Of a stretch of DNA of 64,000 nucleotides, positions 16,540 through 25,011 are shown one piece after another (positions within the stretch are counted from its first letter, which is position 1; each line of letters opens with the position of its first letter). This stretch comes from Sphingobacteriales bacterium. Its GTDB lineage: Bacteria > Bacteroidota > Bacteroidia > Chitinophagales > JADIYW01. Below the pieces are notes generated by a model that was not told the origin of the DNA, ran no database searches, and saw only the letters and a list, made by a program, of their open reading frames with translations. Both the position numbers and the translations under genes were made by a program. Location: contig CP064984.1 of the NCBI GenBank assembly GCA_016699615.1, positions 1,674,001-1,738,000 of the forward strand. Reading direction: 5' to 3'.

Positions 16540-18903
16540 AACTTCATTCATGTTTTCTACATAATGAAATTTCAATCCTTTGATAAATTCTGCTTGAATT
16601 TCTTCAACATCTTTTTCATTCTGAGCACACAAAATTATCTCTTTAATTCCCGCACGTTTTGCAGCTAATATTTTTTCTTTTATTCCACCAACTGGTAACA
16701 CTTTGCCACGCAATGTAATTTCGCCACTTAATGCTGTGTATGCTTTTATTTTTTTGTTTGTGTATAATGATGCCAATGCTGTAAGCAGTGCAATTCCTGC
16801 AGATGGACCATCTTTTGGAATGGCACCTTCTGGTACATGAATATGCAAATTATTTTCTTCAAATATATTTTGGTCTAAATGTAGTTCATTAGCAATAGAC
16901 TGTAAATAAGTTAATGCAGTTGTTGCAGATTCTTTCATTACATTGCCCAAATTTCCTGTTAATGTTAGTTTGCCTTTGCCTTTAGATAGTGTAGTCTCTA
17001 AGAATAAAATATCGCCACCCATTGGTGTCCAAGCCAAGCCAATAGCAACACCACAAGGTAGATTTTTTGTATATAAATCGTGGTTGTATTTTGGTTTTCC
17101 TAATATTTTACTTAAATCTTCTGTGCTAATATTGCTATTGTATTCTTCTTCTAGTGAAACAGATTTTGCAATGTTTCGCATGATAGATGCTAGCACTCTA
17201 TCTAATTCTCTAACGCCACTTTCGTAAGTATATTTTGTAATAACTTGTTGTAATATAGTTGGAGAAATTTTTACTTGATTGGCTTTTAAACCATGTGCTT
17301 CTCTTTGTTTTTGCACTAAGTGTTTTTTTGCAATCTCTATTTTTTCTTCTACAGAATATCCACTCAATTGTATAATTTCCATTCTATCTCTGAGTGGTGG
17401 TGCTATTTCGCCAATATTGTTTGCAGTAGCAATAAACAATACTTTAGACAAATCAAATTCTTGTTCTAAGTAATTGTCATAGAAAGTGCTGTTTTGCTCT
17501 GGATCTAAAACTTCTAACAATGCTGAACTTGGATCGCCTCTATGGTCTTTTCCCAGTTTGTCTATTTCATCTAAGATAAAAACAGGATTTGCACTTTGTA
17601 CTTTTTTTAATGATTGAATAATTCTGCCTGGCAACGCACCAATATATGTTTTTCTGTGTCCACGAATCTCACTTTCATCATGCAAGCCACCCAATGCCAT
17701 ACGCACATATTTTCTATCCAATGCTTTGGCAATACTCTTACCTAATGATGTTTTTCCAACACCTGGAGGACCAACAAAACAAAGAATCGGAGACTTTAAA
17801 TCGCCTTTAAGTTTTAATACAGCTAAGTATTCTATAATTCTATCCTTAATTTTGTCTAATCCAAAATGGTCTTCATCTAATACTGTTTTTGCATGTTTTA
17901 GATTGAAGTTATCTTGTGTGTATTCATTCCAAGGAAGTTCTGCCATCCAGTCTAAATAATTTAGAATGACAGAATATTCTGCTGCTGCTGGATTGATGCG
18001 TTGTAGTTTGCCTATTTCTTTTTCAAAATGTTTGGCAACCACTTCGTTCCATTTTTTTTCTTTTGCTTTTTCTTTTAGTCTATTGATTTCTTCTTGGTAC
18101 ATGTCGCCACCCAATTCTTCTTGGATAGCTTTTATTTGTTGGTTAAGAAAATATTCACGTTGTTGTTTGTCAATATCAGTTCTTGTTTTTGTATGTATAT
18201 TTGCTTTAATTTCTTGTACTTGCATTTCTTGTTGCAAATACTTTATCACTTGTTGTATAGACTGAACGATATCATTATTTTCTAAAAGTTCTTGCTTTAA
18301 GTTTGCTTCAATATTTAGATTTGATGTAATGAAATGTGCTAAATATTTTGGATTGTTGATATTGTTTAATACAATTTTTGCTTCATTTGGAATTTGAGGC
18401 GATAGCTCAATTATCTTATTGGCTAATTCCTTCATGGTATCCATTAATGCTTTTTCTTCTTGCACATCTGTGATAGTAGTATCTTCTATATATTCTATGT
18501 CAGATTCTATAAAAGGTTCTTCTTGTGTGCAATTGGTTATCTTTATTTTTCGTACACCTTGTAGTATTACAGTAATGCCACCATCAGGCATATTGATAAG
18601 TTTGATAACGCGAGCAATGGTACCAAAGTGGTATAAATCTTTAAATTCTGGTTCGTCATTATTTGTATCTCTTTGAGCAACTACACCAATAAATTTATCA
18701 GATTTATTTGCTTTTTTTATTGCCTTCATAGATTTTTCTCTGCCTACAGAAATTGGAATAACAACGCCTGGAAACAAAACATTATTTCTTAATGGAAGAA
18801 TTGGTAATACTTTTGGTAGCAATTCTGTTTTTACAGAATCATCTTCATCTATAGATAAAATTGGTATCATCTCTACTTGGTCATCAGAAAACATATTACT
18901 CAT
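16519..18903 (-). CDS. lon: ATP-dependent protease La
   Basis: A cytoplasmic AAA+ protease of 794 residues that degrades misfolded and regulatory proteins, including antitoxins in other bacteria. The N-terminal LAN domain (residues about 28-230), a coiled-coil linker, Walker A GPPGVGKTS, Walker B VFILDEIDKL, and the proteolytic domain with the serine in PKDGPSAGIALLTA and the lysine in GGIKEKILAAKRAG are all present. It lies downstream of recG on the same strand but is separated from it by a hairpin terminator. Confidence 0.96.
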   Translation of the reverse strand: MSNMFSDDQVEMIPILSIDEDDSVKTELLPKVLPILPLRNNVLFPGVVIPISVGREKSMKAIKKANKSDKFIGVVAQRDTNNDEPEFKDLYHFGTIARVIKLINMPDGGITVILQGVRKIKITNCTQEEPFIESDIEYIEDTTITDVQEEKALMDTMKELANKIIELSPQIPNEAKIVLNNINNPKYLAHFITSNLNIEANLKQELLENNDIVQSIQQVIKYLQQEMQVQEIKANIHTKTRTDIDKQQREYFLNQQIKAIQEELGGDMYQEEINRLKEKAKEKKWNEVVAKHFEKEIGKLQRINPAAAEYSVILNYLDWMAELPWNEYTQDNFNLKHAKTVLDEDHFGLDKIKDRIIEYLAVLKLKGDLKSPILCFVGPPGVGKTSLGKSIAKALDRKYVRMALGGLHDESEIRGHRKTYIGALPGRIIQSLKKVQSANPVFILDEIDKLGKDHRGDPSSALLEVLDPEQNSTFYDNYLEQEFDLSKVLFIATANNIGEIAPPLRDRMEIIQLSGYSVEEKIEIAKKHLVQKQREAHGLKANQVKISPTILQQVITKYTYESGVRELDRVLASIMRNIAKSVSLEEEYNSNISTEDLSKILGKPKYNHDLYTKNLPCGVAIGLAWTPMGGDILFLETTLSKGKGKLTLTGNLGNVMKESATTALTYLQSIANELHLDQNIFEENNLHIHVPEGAIPKDGPSAGIALLTALASLYTNKKIKAYTALSGEITLRGKVLPVGGIKEKILAAKRAGIKEIILCAQNEKDVEEIQAEFIKGLKFHYVENMNEVLDIALV

Positions 18904-18919
18904 TTAGTTTATATTAAAT

Positions 18920-18941
18920 AAAAAATGCCAAATTGGCATTT
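18920..18941 (-). terminator. Hairpin between recG and lon, likely recG terminator
   Basis: On the minus strand, an 8-bp stem (AAATGCCA pairing with TGGCATTT, 18923-18930 with 18934-18941) is followed by a T run (18920-18925, partly within the stem). It lies 17 bp before the lon start. A second, looser inverted repeat (TTTCGG...CCGAAA, 18940-18992) sits between it and recG. Confidence 0.6.
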
Positions 18942-19027
18942 CGGTGCCAATCATATTGCAATATACTATAAATGCAATTCATGTGCCGAAAAATAATATT
19001 GTTGAATGTATGAAAAAATGGCACTTT

Positions 19028-21145
19028 TTAGCTCACATTGCTCCATTTTCCGCTCCTATTTGTCCTATTATACAAGTACTGTTTGATGTTTTGATGTTGT
19101 GGCAACTGTAGTTGTTCGTCGTCTTCTAAAATTTTTAGAGCAACATTCCTAGCTTCTTCTAATATTCTTCCATCAGTGGCAAGATTTGCAATTAGCAAGT
19201 TTATATTTCCACTTTGTTGGGTACCTTCTAAGTTTCCTGGACCACGCAATTGCAAATCTACTTCAGAAATTTTAAAACCAGCATTTGTATCACACATTGT
19301 TTTTATTCGAGTTCTGGCATCATTAGAAAGTTTAAAATCTGTCATCAGAATACAGTAAGAGTGTTCTGCACCACGCCCAACTCTGCCACGCAATTGATGT
19401 AATTGTGATAATCCAAATCTGTCAGCATTTTCTATTATCATCACACTTGCATTTGGTACATTCACGCCAACTTCAATGACTGTGGTAGCAACCATAATTT
19501 GTGTTTCTCCTTTTACAAATCTTTCCATCTCAAAATTTTTGGCTTCAGCTTTCATCTTTCCATGTACAATACTTACATGGTATTCTGGTGTTGGAAACGC
19601 TCTGCAAATACTTTCGTAGCCATTGTTTAAGTCAATTAAATCTAATTTTTCACTTTCTTCAATCAATGGATAAACAATATAAATTTGCCTACCTTTTTTT
19701 ATTTCATCTTTTATAAATTCAAAAACAGCCAATCTGTGTGTTTCTAAACGATGTACTGTTTTAATCTCTTTTCTTCCTGGTGGCAATTCATCAATGATAG
19801 AAATATCCAAATCACCATATAAAGTCATGGCAAGCGTTCTTGGTATTGGTGTTGCTGTCATTACCAAAATATGTGGTGCTATTGTGTTCTTCATCCAGAG
19901 TTTTGCTCTTTGTGCTACACCAAAACGATGTTGTTCATCAATAATAGCAATGCCCAAATTATTAAATTTTACTTCATCTTCTAATAATGCATGTGTACCA
20001 ATGATTATTTTTAATGTACCAGCTTCTAAGTCATTTAGTATTGCCTTTCTTTGTTTAGATTTTGTAGAGCCAGTTAATAATTCTACTGAAATGTCTGAGC
20101 TAGACAATAATTCTTTGATATTGATAAAATGCTGCTGTGCTAATATTTCAGTAGGTGCCATTAAGGTTGCTTGGTAACCATTGTCTAATGCCATAAGCAT
20201 AGAAAGCAATGCAATAATAGTTTTTCCAGAACCTACATCACCTTGCAATAGTCTGTTCATTTGCAAATATGAAAGCGTATCTTTTCTTATTTCTTTAAGT
20301 ACTCTTTTTTGTGCATTTGTCAACTCAAATGGTAAGTTGTGATTATAGAATTGATTGAAATACGCTGAGACTTTTTCGAAAAATATGCCTTTGTTTTTTT
20401 TTCTGATGATTTTATTCTGTATCAATGATAATTGCACATAAAATAACTCTTCAAATTTTAATCTTTTTATGGCTGCATCTTGTATTGTTGAGTCTTTAGG
20501 TTGATGAATATTCTTATAGGCATCGTACCTTGAAACTAATTTATATTGTTGTAAAACAGTACTTGGAATATTTTCAAATATATGTGATGAATTGAGTTGA
20601 GCAATCAGATTTGAAATAAGTTTGGAAATTCCTTTGCTATCCAAGCCTTTATTCTTCATTTTTTCTGAAGTATTATATAGTGCTTTAAAACTTCCCAATT
20701 CAGCATTATTATAAGTACTTAGTAATTCTAATTCAGGATGTGGAATATTTAATTTCCCATTAAACCAATTTGGTTTTCCATACAACACATAAGTTTCATT
20801 AGGTTTGATGCCTGTTTTTATCCATTTTATGCCTTTAAACCAAACTAATTCAATATCACCATCATTATCATAGAATGTGGCTACAAGTCTTTTGCCTCTA
20901 TTTTCGCCAAGTTCATGCAAGTCTTTTACTTTTCCTTTGAGCTGTATGTAGTTTGTAGAACTATCTATATGTTGCGTAGAGTAAAATTGAGTTCTATCAA
21001 TATATTTGTAAGGAAATAGCTTTAGTAAATCGCCAAATGTATAAATATTTGCTTCATTCTTTAAGATAACAGCACGTTCTGGTCCAACACCTTTTAAATA
21101 CTCTATAGGTGTTTGTAAGAAATCTTGATTATTTGGCAATGGCAT
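19028..21145 (-). CDS. recG: ATP-dependent DNA helicase RecG
   Basis: A branch-migration helicase that remodels stalled forks. The wedge domain (residues about 60-180), Walker A LLQGDVGSGKTIIAL, the DEQHRFG box, and helicase motifs TATPIPRT and QLRGRVGRG are present. The frame stays open upstream to 21511, but those extra 122 residues are antisense to the acetyltransferase gene. The ATG at 21145 begins MPLPNNQDFLQTPIEYLKG, the usual RecG start, and lies 5 bp from a TATTTTTG -7 box. About 705 residues. Confidence 0.95.
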   Translation of the reverse strand: MPLPNNQDFLQTPIEYLKGVGPERAVILKNEANIYTFGDLLKLFPYKYIDRTQFYSTQHIDSSTNYIQLKGKVKDLHELGENRGKRLVATFYDNDGDIELVWFKGIKWIKTGIKPNETYVLYGKPNWFNGKLNIPHPELELLSTYNNAELGSFKALYNTSEKMKNKGLDSKGISKLISNLIAQLNSSHIFENIPSTVLQQYKLVSRYDAYKNIHQPKDSTIQDAAIKRLKFEELFYVQLSLIQNKIIRKKNKGIFFEKVSAYFNQFYNHNLPFELTNAQKRVLKEIRKDTLSYLQMNRLLQGDVGSGKTIIALLSMLMALDNGYQATLMAPTEILAQQHFINIKELLSSSDISVELLTGSTKSKQRKAILNDLEAGTLKIIIGTHALLEDEVKFNNLGIAIIDEQHRFGVAQRAKLWMKNTIAPHILVMTATPIPRTLAMTLYGDLDISIIDELPPGRKEIKTVHRLETHRLAVFEFIKDEIKKGRQIYIVYPLIEESEKLDLIDLNNGYESICRAFPTPEYHVSIVHGKMKAEAKNFEMERFVKGETQIMVATTVIEVGVNVPNASVMIIENADRFGLSQLHQLRGRVGRGAEHSYCILMTDFKLSNDARTRIKTMCDTNAGFKISEVDLQLRGPGNLEGTQQSGNINLLIANLATDGRILEEARNVALKILEDDEQLQLPQHQNIKQYLYNRTNRSGKWSNVS

Positions 21146-21150
21146 CACAA

Positions 21151-21158
21151 CAAAAATA
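21151..21158 (-). promoter_or_regulatory. -7 box (TATTTTTG) 5 bp before recG start
   Basis: Exact TAnnTTTG match on the minus strand. The 5-bp gap to the ATG means transcription would begin at or next to the start codon. No clear -33 TTTG lies 19 bp upstream. Confidence 0.5.
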
Positions 21159-21190
21159 TAATTTTTATTACTTTTATGTAGATTGAATTT

Positions 21191-21766
21191 ATGGAAAATT
21201 ATTTTATACACGAAAGTGCTATTGTTGATGAAGGTGCGCAAATTGGAGAAAATACGAAAGTGTGGCATTTTTCTCATATCATGAAGTCTGCAATAGTTGG
21301 AGAAAATTGCATAATAGGACAAAATGTTTTTATTGCATCGAATGTGATAATTGCTAACAATGTAAAAATCCAAAATAATGTGTCTGTGTACGAAGGCGTG
21401 GAAATTGAAGACAATGTTTTTGTTGGACCAAGTGTTGTTTTTACCAATGTTATTAATCCACGAAGTTTTATAGAAAGAAAAGATGAGTATAAAAAAACAA
21501 TTATTAAACATGGAGCAAGTATTGGTGCTAATGCAACAATAGTTTGTGGAAATTCTATTGGCGAATTTGCAATGGTTGGTGCTGGTTCTGTAATAACAAA
21601 AAATGTATTAGCGCATGCTTTGGTTGTCGGCAATCCTGGAAAACAAATTGCTTGGGTTTGCAAATGTGGTAATAAATTACATTTTGACGAAAATGGAAAC
21701 GCAACTTGTACAATAGAAAATACACAGTATGTGCTTGAAAATAATATTGTTTCAATAAAAAAATAA
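21191..21766 (+). CDS. wlbB: WbpD/WlbB-type N-acetyltransferase (left-handed beta helix)
   Basis: A 191-residue hexapeptide-repeat acetyltransferase. In the WbpD/WlbB family it acetylates the 3-amino group of UDP-2-acetamido-3-amino-2,3-dideoxy-glucuronate, a surface polysaccharide sugar. The whole chain is made of I-G-x-N-type hexapeptide turns, with GAGSVITKNVLAHALVVGNPGKQI as the usual C-terminal block, followed by a CKCG...C cysteine cluster that could bind zinc. The wlbA-like dehydrogenase two genes downstream supports the assignment. Divergent from recG. Confidence 0.82.
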   Translation: MENYFIHESAIVDEGAQIGENTKVWHFSHIMKSAIVGENCIIGQNVFIASNVIIANNVKIQNNVSVYEGVEIEDNVFVGPSVVFTNVINPRSFIERKDEYKKTIIKHGASIGANATIVCGNSIGEFAMVGAGSVITKNVLAHALVVGNPGKQIAWVCKCGNKLHFDENGNATCTIENTQYVLENNIVSIKK

Positions 21767-21771
21767 TTACT

Positions 21772-23190
21772 GTGTTATTATATCTAAAAATTCATCAATT
21801 TATAAAAGGAAAAGAATTGCTATTTAAAAATTTTGAATGGCAAATAGAAAAGAATGAGAGTTGGGCAATTGTTGGCAATATTGGAACTGGAAAAACAACT
21901 TTATTGAAATTAATTGCAGGTACAGAATATTTGCCATTGCATGATGGAAAATTAATTCTTGAAAATTCTCTATCTACAAATGAAATAGAATTTGTTTCTT
22001 TTTTAGATGAGAAAAAATGGATAGTTAGAAAAGATTTTTATTACCAACAACGATATTATACTTCATTTACTGATGAAGAAATGAAGCTAAAGGATTTTTT
22101 TGAATTATATACAATTGATAAAACTAAATATGAAAATATAATTCAACTCACGCAAAAATATAAATTAGATGTGTTGTATGATGTGCCATTCATTCAGCTA
22201 TCAAACGGACAAAAAAACAAATCTATTCTAATAAAATCTATGCAATTAGATTGTAAGATGTTGTTGCTTGATAATCCATTTGTTGGTATTGATACAGAAA
22301 GTAGAATAGAAATTTTTAAGTTGATTGATGAAATTATAAGTAATAATAAGTTTGTTATTTATAGTACCAATTATCCAATTTTTACAACATCAACTACACA
22401 TGTTTTAGAACTAAAAAATCAAGAAACATATAATTTGTATTTAAAAGAAGATTTTCCTAAAAAGACAAATTCTAATAAGAAATATGCTAATAATAGAACA
22501 GCAATAAAATCAAAAAGAAAAGTAATAGAACTAAATGATGTAAATATTAGTTATCATGAAAAGTCTATTCTGGAAAATATAAATTGGACAGTTTTTGAAG
22601 CTGAGAAATGGGCAGTTTTAGGAGAAAATGGCTCAGGGAAATCTACATTGCTGAGTTTGTTATACGCAGACCATCCACACGCATATAAAAATAATATTTT
22701 GTTGTTTGATGAACCACGCAACAATAAAAGTATTTGGGAAATAAAATCAAGGATTGGATATTTATCATCAGAGTTTCATTTGCACTTTATAGAACCACTT
22801 AATGTTTTTCAAACTGTTGCAACTGGTTTTACAGATACATTATACTTTTCTAATAATTTATCAGCAGCACAAAACAATAAAATTGAAGAATGTTTGAAAA
22901 TTTTCAAAATAGAAAAATTAAAGGATAGATTGTTTTTAAATTTATCTTTTGGCGAACAACGTTTGGTATTGTTTGTGCGCGCTATCATTAAAAAACCAGA
23001 ATTATTGATTTTAGATGAAGCATATCAAGGATTTGATAAGGCTACGATTGAGTTGTGCAATCATTATCTTAATAATATTTTGCCAGCAAGTACAACACTT
23101 ATTTTTACAACGCATTATAAAGAAGAAATGCCAGAATGTATTGATAAATACTTATATTTAGAAAAAGGAAAAATTATAATGCATGACTAA
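21772..23190 (+). CDS. Double ABC ATPase, ModF-like
   Basis: A 472-residue cytoplasmic protein with two ABC modules and no membrane segments. Module 1 has Walker A GNIGTGKTTLLK, signature LSNGQKNKS and Walker B MLLLDNPF; module 2 has GENGSGKSTLLS, LSFGEQRLVLF and LLILDEAYQGF. This arrangement resembles ModF/PhrA-type proteins, whose role is poorly defined, more than a transporter. It starts with GTG 5 bp after wlbB and overlaps wlbA by 8 bp, so it is probably co-transcribed with both. Confidence 0.82.
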   Translation: MLLYLKIHQFIKGKELLFKNFEWQIEKNESWAIVGNIGTGKTTLLKLIAGTEYLPLHDGKLILENSLSTNEIEFVSFLDEKKWIVRKDFYYQQRYYTSFTDEEMKLKDFFELYTIDKTKYENIIQLTQKYKLDVLYDVPFIQLSNGQKNKSILIKSMQLDCKMLLLDNPFVGIDTESRIEIFKLIDEIISNNKFVIYSTNYPIFTTSTTHVLELKNQETYNLYLKEDFPKKTNSNKKYANNRTAIKSKRKVIELNDVNISYHEKSILENINWTVFEAEKWAVLGENGSGKSTLLSLLYADHPHAYKNNILLFDEPRNNKSIWEIKSRIGYLSSEFHLHFIEPLNVFQTVATGFTDTLYFSNNLSAAQNNKIEECLKIFKIEKLKDRLFLNLSFGEQRLVLFVRAIIKKPELLILDEAYQGFDKATIELCNHYLNNILPASTTLIFTTHYKEEMPECIDKYLYLEKGKIIMHD

Positions 23191-24031
23191 TTTTGCTATT
23201 ATTGGAGTTGCTGGTTTTGTAGCACCAAAGCATTTGCAAGCCATAAAAAATATTGGTGGCAAAGTTGTATTAGCGCATGATGTTTCTGATGCTGTTGGAG
23301 TATTAGATTCTTATTTTCCTGAATGTTTTTTTTATACTAATCTTCAAGATTTTAGCACAGCAATACAACAACATAGTATAGATTTTTTAGTAGTATGCAC
23401 GCCAAATTTTTTGCATGTTGAGCATTGTATTTTTGGCTTAATGCACAATCTTAATGTTATTTGCGAAAAACCATTAGTGTTGAATACAGAAGAAATTATT
23501 TTATTAAAAGAAAGAGAATTAGAGTATAATAAAAAAATATATACAATATTGCAATTGAGATTGCATGAGCAAGTTCAGTACATTAAAAATAGTATAGATA
23601 ATGAAAAATACTATGTAGGACAATTAAGCTACTTTACGCCACGAGGAAATTGGTATCATCAAAGTTGGAAAGGAATAGAAACAAAATCTGGTGGCATAGC
23701 AACGAATATTGGCGTACATTTTTTTGATATGTTGTGTTGGTTTTTTGGCAAAATAAAACATATAGAATTGATTGAAAAAAATGATACAACATCAAAAGGA
23801 ATGCTGCATTTTGAGAAAGCAAAAATACATTGGCATTTGTGTATAGATAGAAATTTAGAACCAACAAGAAAAATTATACTCAACGATGAAGAATATATTT
23901 TTACTGATGGATTCCATCATTTGCACACACAATGCTATAAAAATATTTTAGAAGGAAATGGATTTGGCATTGATGAAAATTATGCAGCAACACAAGTGAT
24001 ATATGAAATTAGAAATTCTAATCAGCCTTAA
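23183..24031 (+). CDS. wlbA: WlbA/WbpB-type UDP-sugar 3-dehydrogenase (Gfo/Idh/MocA family)
   Basis: A 282-residue NAD-dependent oxidoreductase. The N-terminus FAIIGVAGFVAPKHLQAIK, then DSYFPECFFYT, CTPNFLHVEH, CEKPLVL and YTILQLRLHEQV match the WlbA/WbpB family, which oxidises C3 of UDP-GlcNAc-uronate before transamination. With wlbB it points to a 2,3-diacetamido sugar pathway, though the aminotransferase (WlbC/WbpE) and the C6 dehydrogenase are not in the window. Its 3' end overlaps the convergent siroheme gene by 14 bp. Confidence 0.82.
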   Translation: MTNFAIIGVAGFVAPKHLQAIKNIGGKVVLAHDVSDAVGVLDSYFPECFFYTNLQDFSTAIQQHSIDFLVVCTPNFLHVEHCIFGLMHNLNVICEKPLVLNTEEIILLKERELEYNKKIYTILQLRLHEQVQYIKNSIDNEKYYVGQLSYFTPRGNWYHQSWKGIETKSGGIATNIGVHFFDMLCWFFGKIKHIELIEKNDTTSKGMLHFEKAKIHWHLCIDRNLEPTRKIILNDEEYIFTDGFHHLHTQCYKNILEGNGFGIDENYAATQVIYEIRNSNQP

Positions 24032-24590
24032 AATTCTTAGTAAGCTCATTGAGTTGATTGACTTTTTCTTCAAAATTTCCTTTTAGTTGTTGCCTATAAT
24101 TTTGTAAGTTTTGCAATAGTTCATCAATATTTTCTGGTAAAATATTTTCAAACATTTCTCTTATTCTTTTTGCTAAGGTTGGCGATTTTCCATTGGTAGA
24201 AATAGCAATTTTCAAATCACCTTTGGTAACAATAGAACCTAAATAAAAATCGCATAAATCTGGTGTGTCGGCAACATTTATAAGTATGTTTTTAGATTTT
24301 GCAACATCGTAGATTGCCTTGTTTAATGTCTTGTCATTTGTTGCAGCAATAATGATTTGATGTTTTTGTACATCATCTGGCTCAAATTTTTTTTCTTGTA
24401 TAATGATGTTTTTGTTGCTACTTGCGTATGCTTTTATTTCATCAGCAATATGTAGTGCAATAATGGTAATTTTTGCATCTGGTGAATTTTTTAGAATAAA
24501 TGATAACTTTTCTGTGCCAACTATTCCTGCACCAACCATAAGTATATGTATGTTTTCGAGTTTTAGGAAAATTGGATAAAGCGTATTCAT
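24018..24590 (-). CDS. Precorrin-2 dehydrogenase/ferrochelatase (Met8/CysG N-terminal type)
   Basis: A 190-residue protein with an N-terminal NAD-binding fold (ILMVGAGIVGTEKLSFIL), an ATNDKTLN block and VADTPDLCDFYLGSIVTKGDLKIAISTNGKSPTLAKRIRE, the family core. It would make sirohydrochlorin or siroheme from precorrin-2. There is no methyltransferase domain. Siroheme is used by sulfite reductase, a link to the cys genes elsewhere in the window that is only inferred. Ends in TAG, with an in-frame TAA two codons on. Downstream of the OsmC gene, 1-bp gap. Confidence 0.87.
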   Translation of the reverse strand: MNTLYPIFLKLENIHILMVGAGIVGTEKLSFILKNSPDAKITIIALHIADEIKAYASSNKNIIIQEKKFEPDDVQKHQIIIAATNDKTLNKAIYDVAKSKNILINVADTPDLCDFYLGSIVTKGDLKIAISTNGKSPTLAKRIREMFENILPENIDELLQNLQNYRQQLKGNFEEKVNQLNELTKNFKAD

Positions 24591-24591
24591 G

Positions 24592-25008
24592 TTATTCGTT
24601 AATTACTTCGTATGTGTGTGTTATTGTTGCTGTTTTGTTGAGAATATGCGTAGCACTACAATATTTTTCCATAGATAGATTTATTGCTTTCTCTATGTTT
24701 GCCGTTTTTATATCACCTTCAAAAATAAAATGAATATGAATTTTTGTAAATACCATGGGGTGTTCTTTTGCTCTTTCTGCATCAACCAATACTTTATACG
24801 ATTTTACATCTTCACGCATTTTTTTGAGCATAGATAGAATATCCATAGATGTGCAACCACCCAAACCCATGAGTAATAATTGCATTGGTCGTGCGCCCAA
24901 ATTTTGTCCACCAATTTCTGGCGAACCATCCATTTTTATTACGATGCCTTGTTCGTTTGTTGCTTCCAAATACACTGCATCGTTTTTTCTTTCTATTTCA
25001 ACTTTCAT
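24592..25008 (-). CDS. OsmC/Ohr family protein
   Basis: A 138-residue protein of the OsmC fold, which in characterised members reduces organic hydroperoxides with a pair of cysteines. A GLGGCTSMD block supplies the first cysteine (Cys53) and the KYCSATHIL block the second, in the expected order. It lies 3 bp after the uvrA stop and is in the same frame as uvrA, separated only by the TAG and one lysine codon. Confidence 0.87.
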   Translation of the reverse strand: MKVEIERKNDAVYLEATNEQGIVIKMDGSPEIGGQNLGARPMQLLLMGLGGCTSMDILSMLKKMREDVKSYKVLVDAERAKEHPMVFTKIHIHFIFEGDIKTANIEKAINLSMEKYCSATHILNKTATITHTYEVINE

Positions 25009-25011
25009 TTT

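Noticed and set aside
21146..21511. Longer RecG with a 122-residue N-terminal extension
   Set aside because: The extension is antisense to the acetyltransferase gene, has odd composition, and precedes the normal RecG N-terminus, which has its own -7 box.
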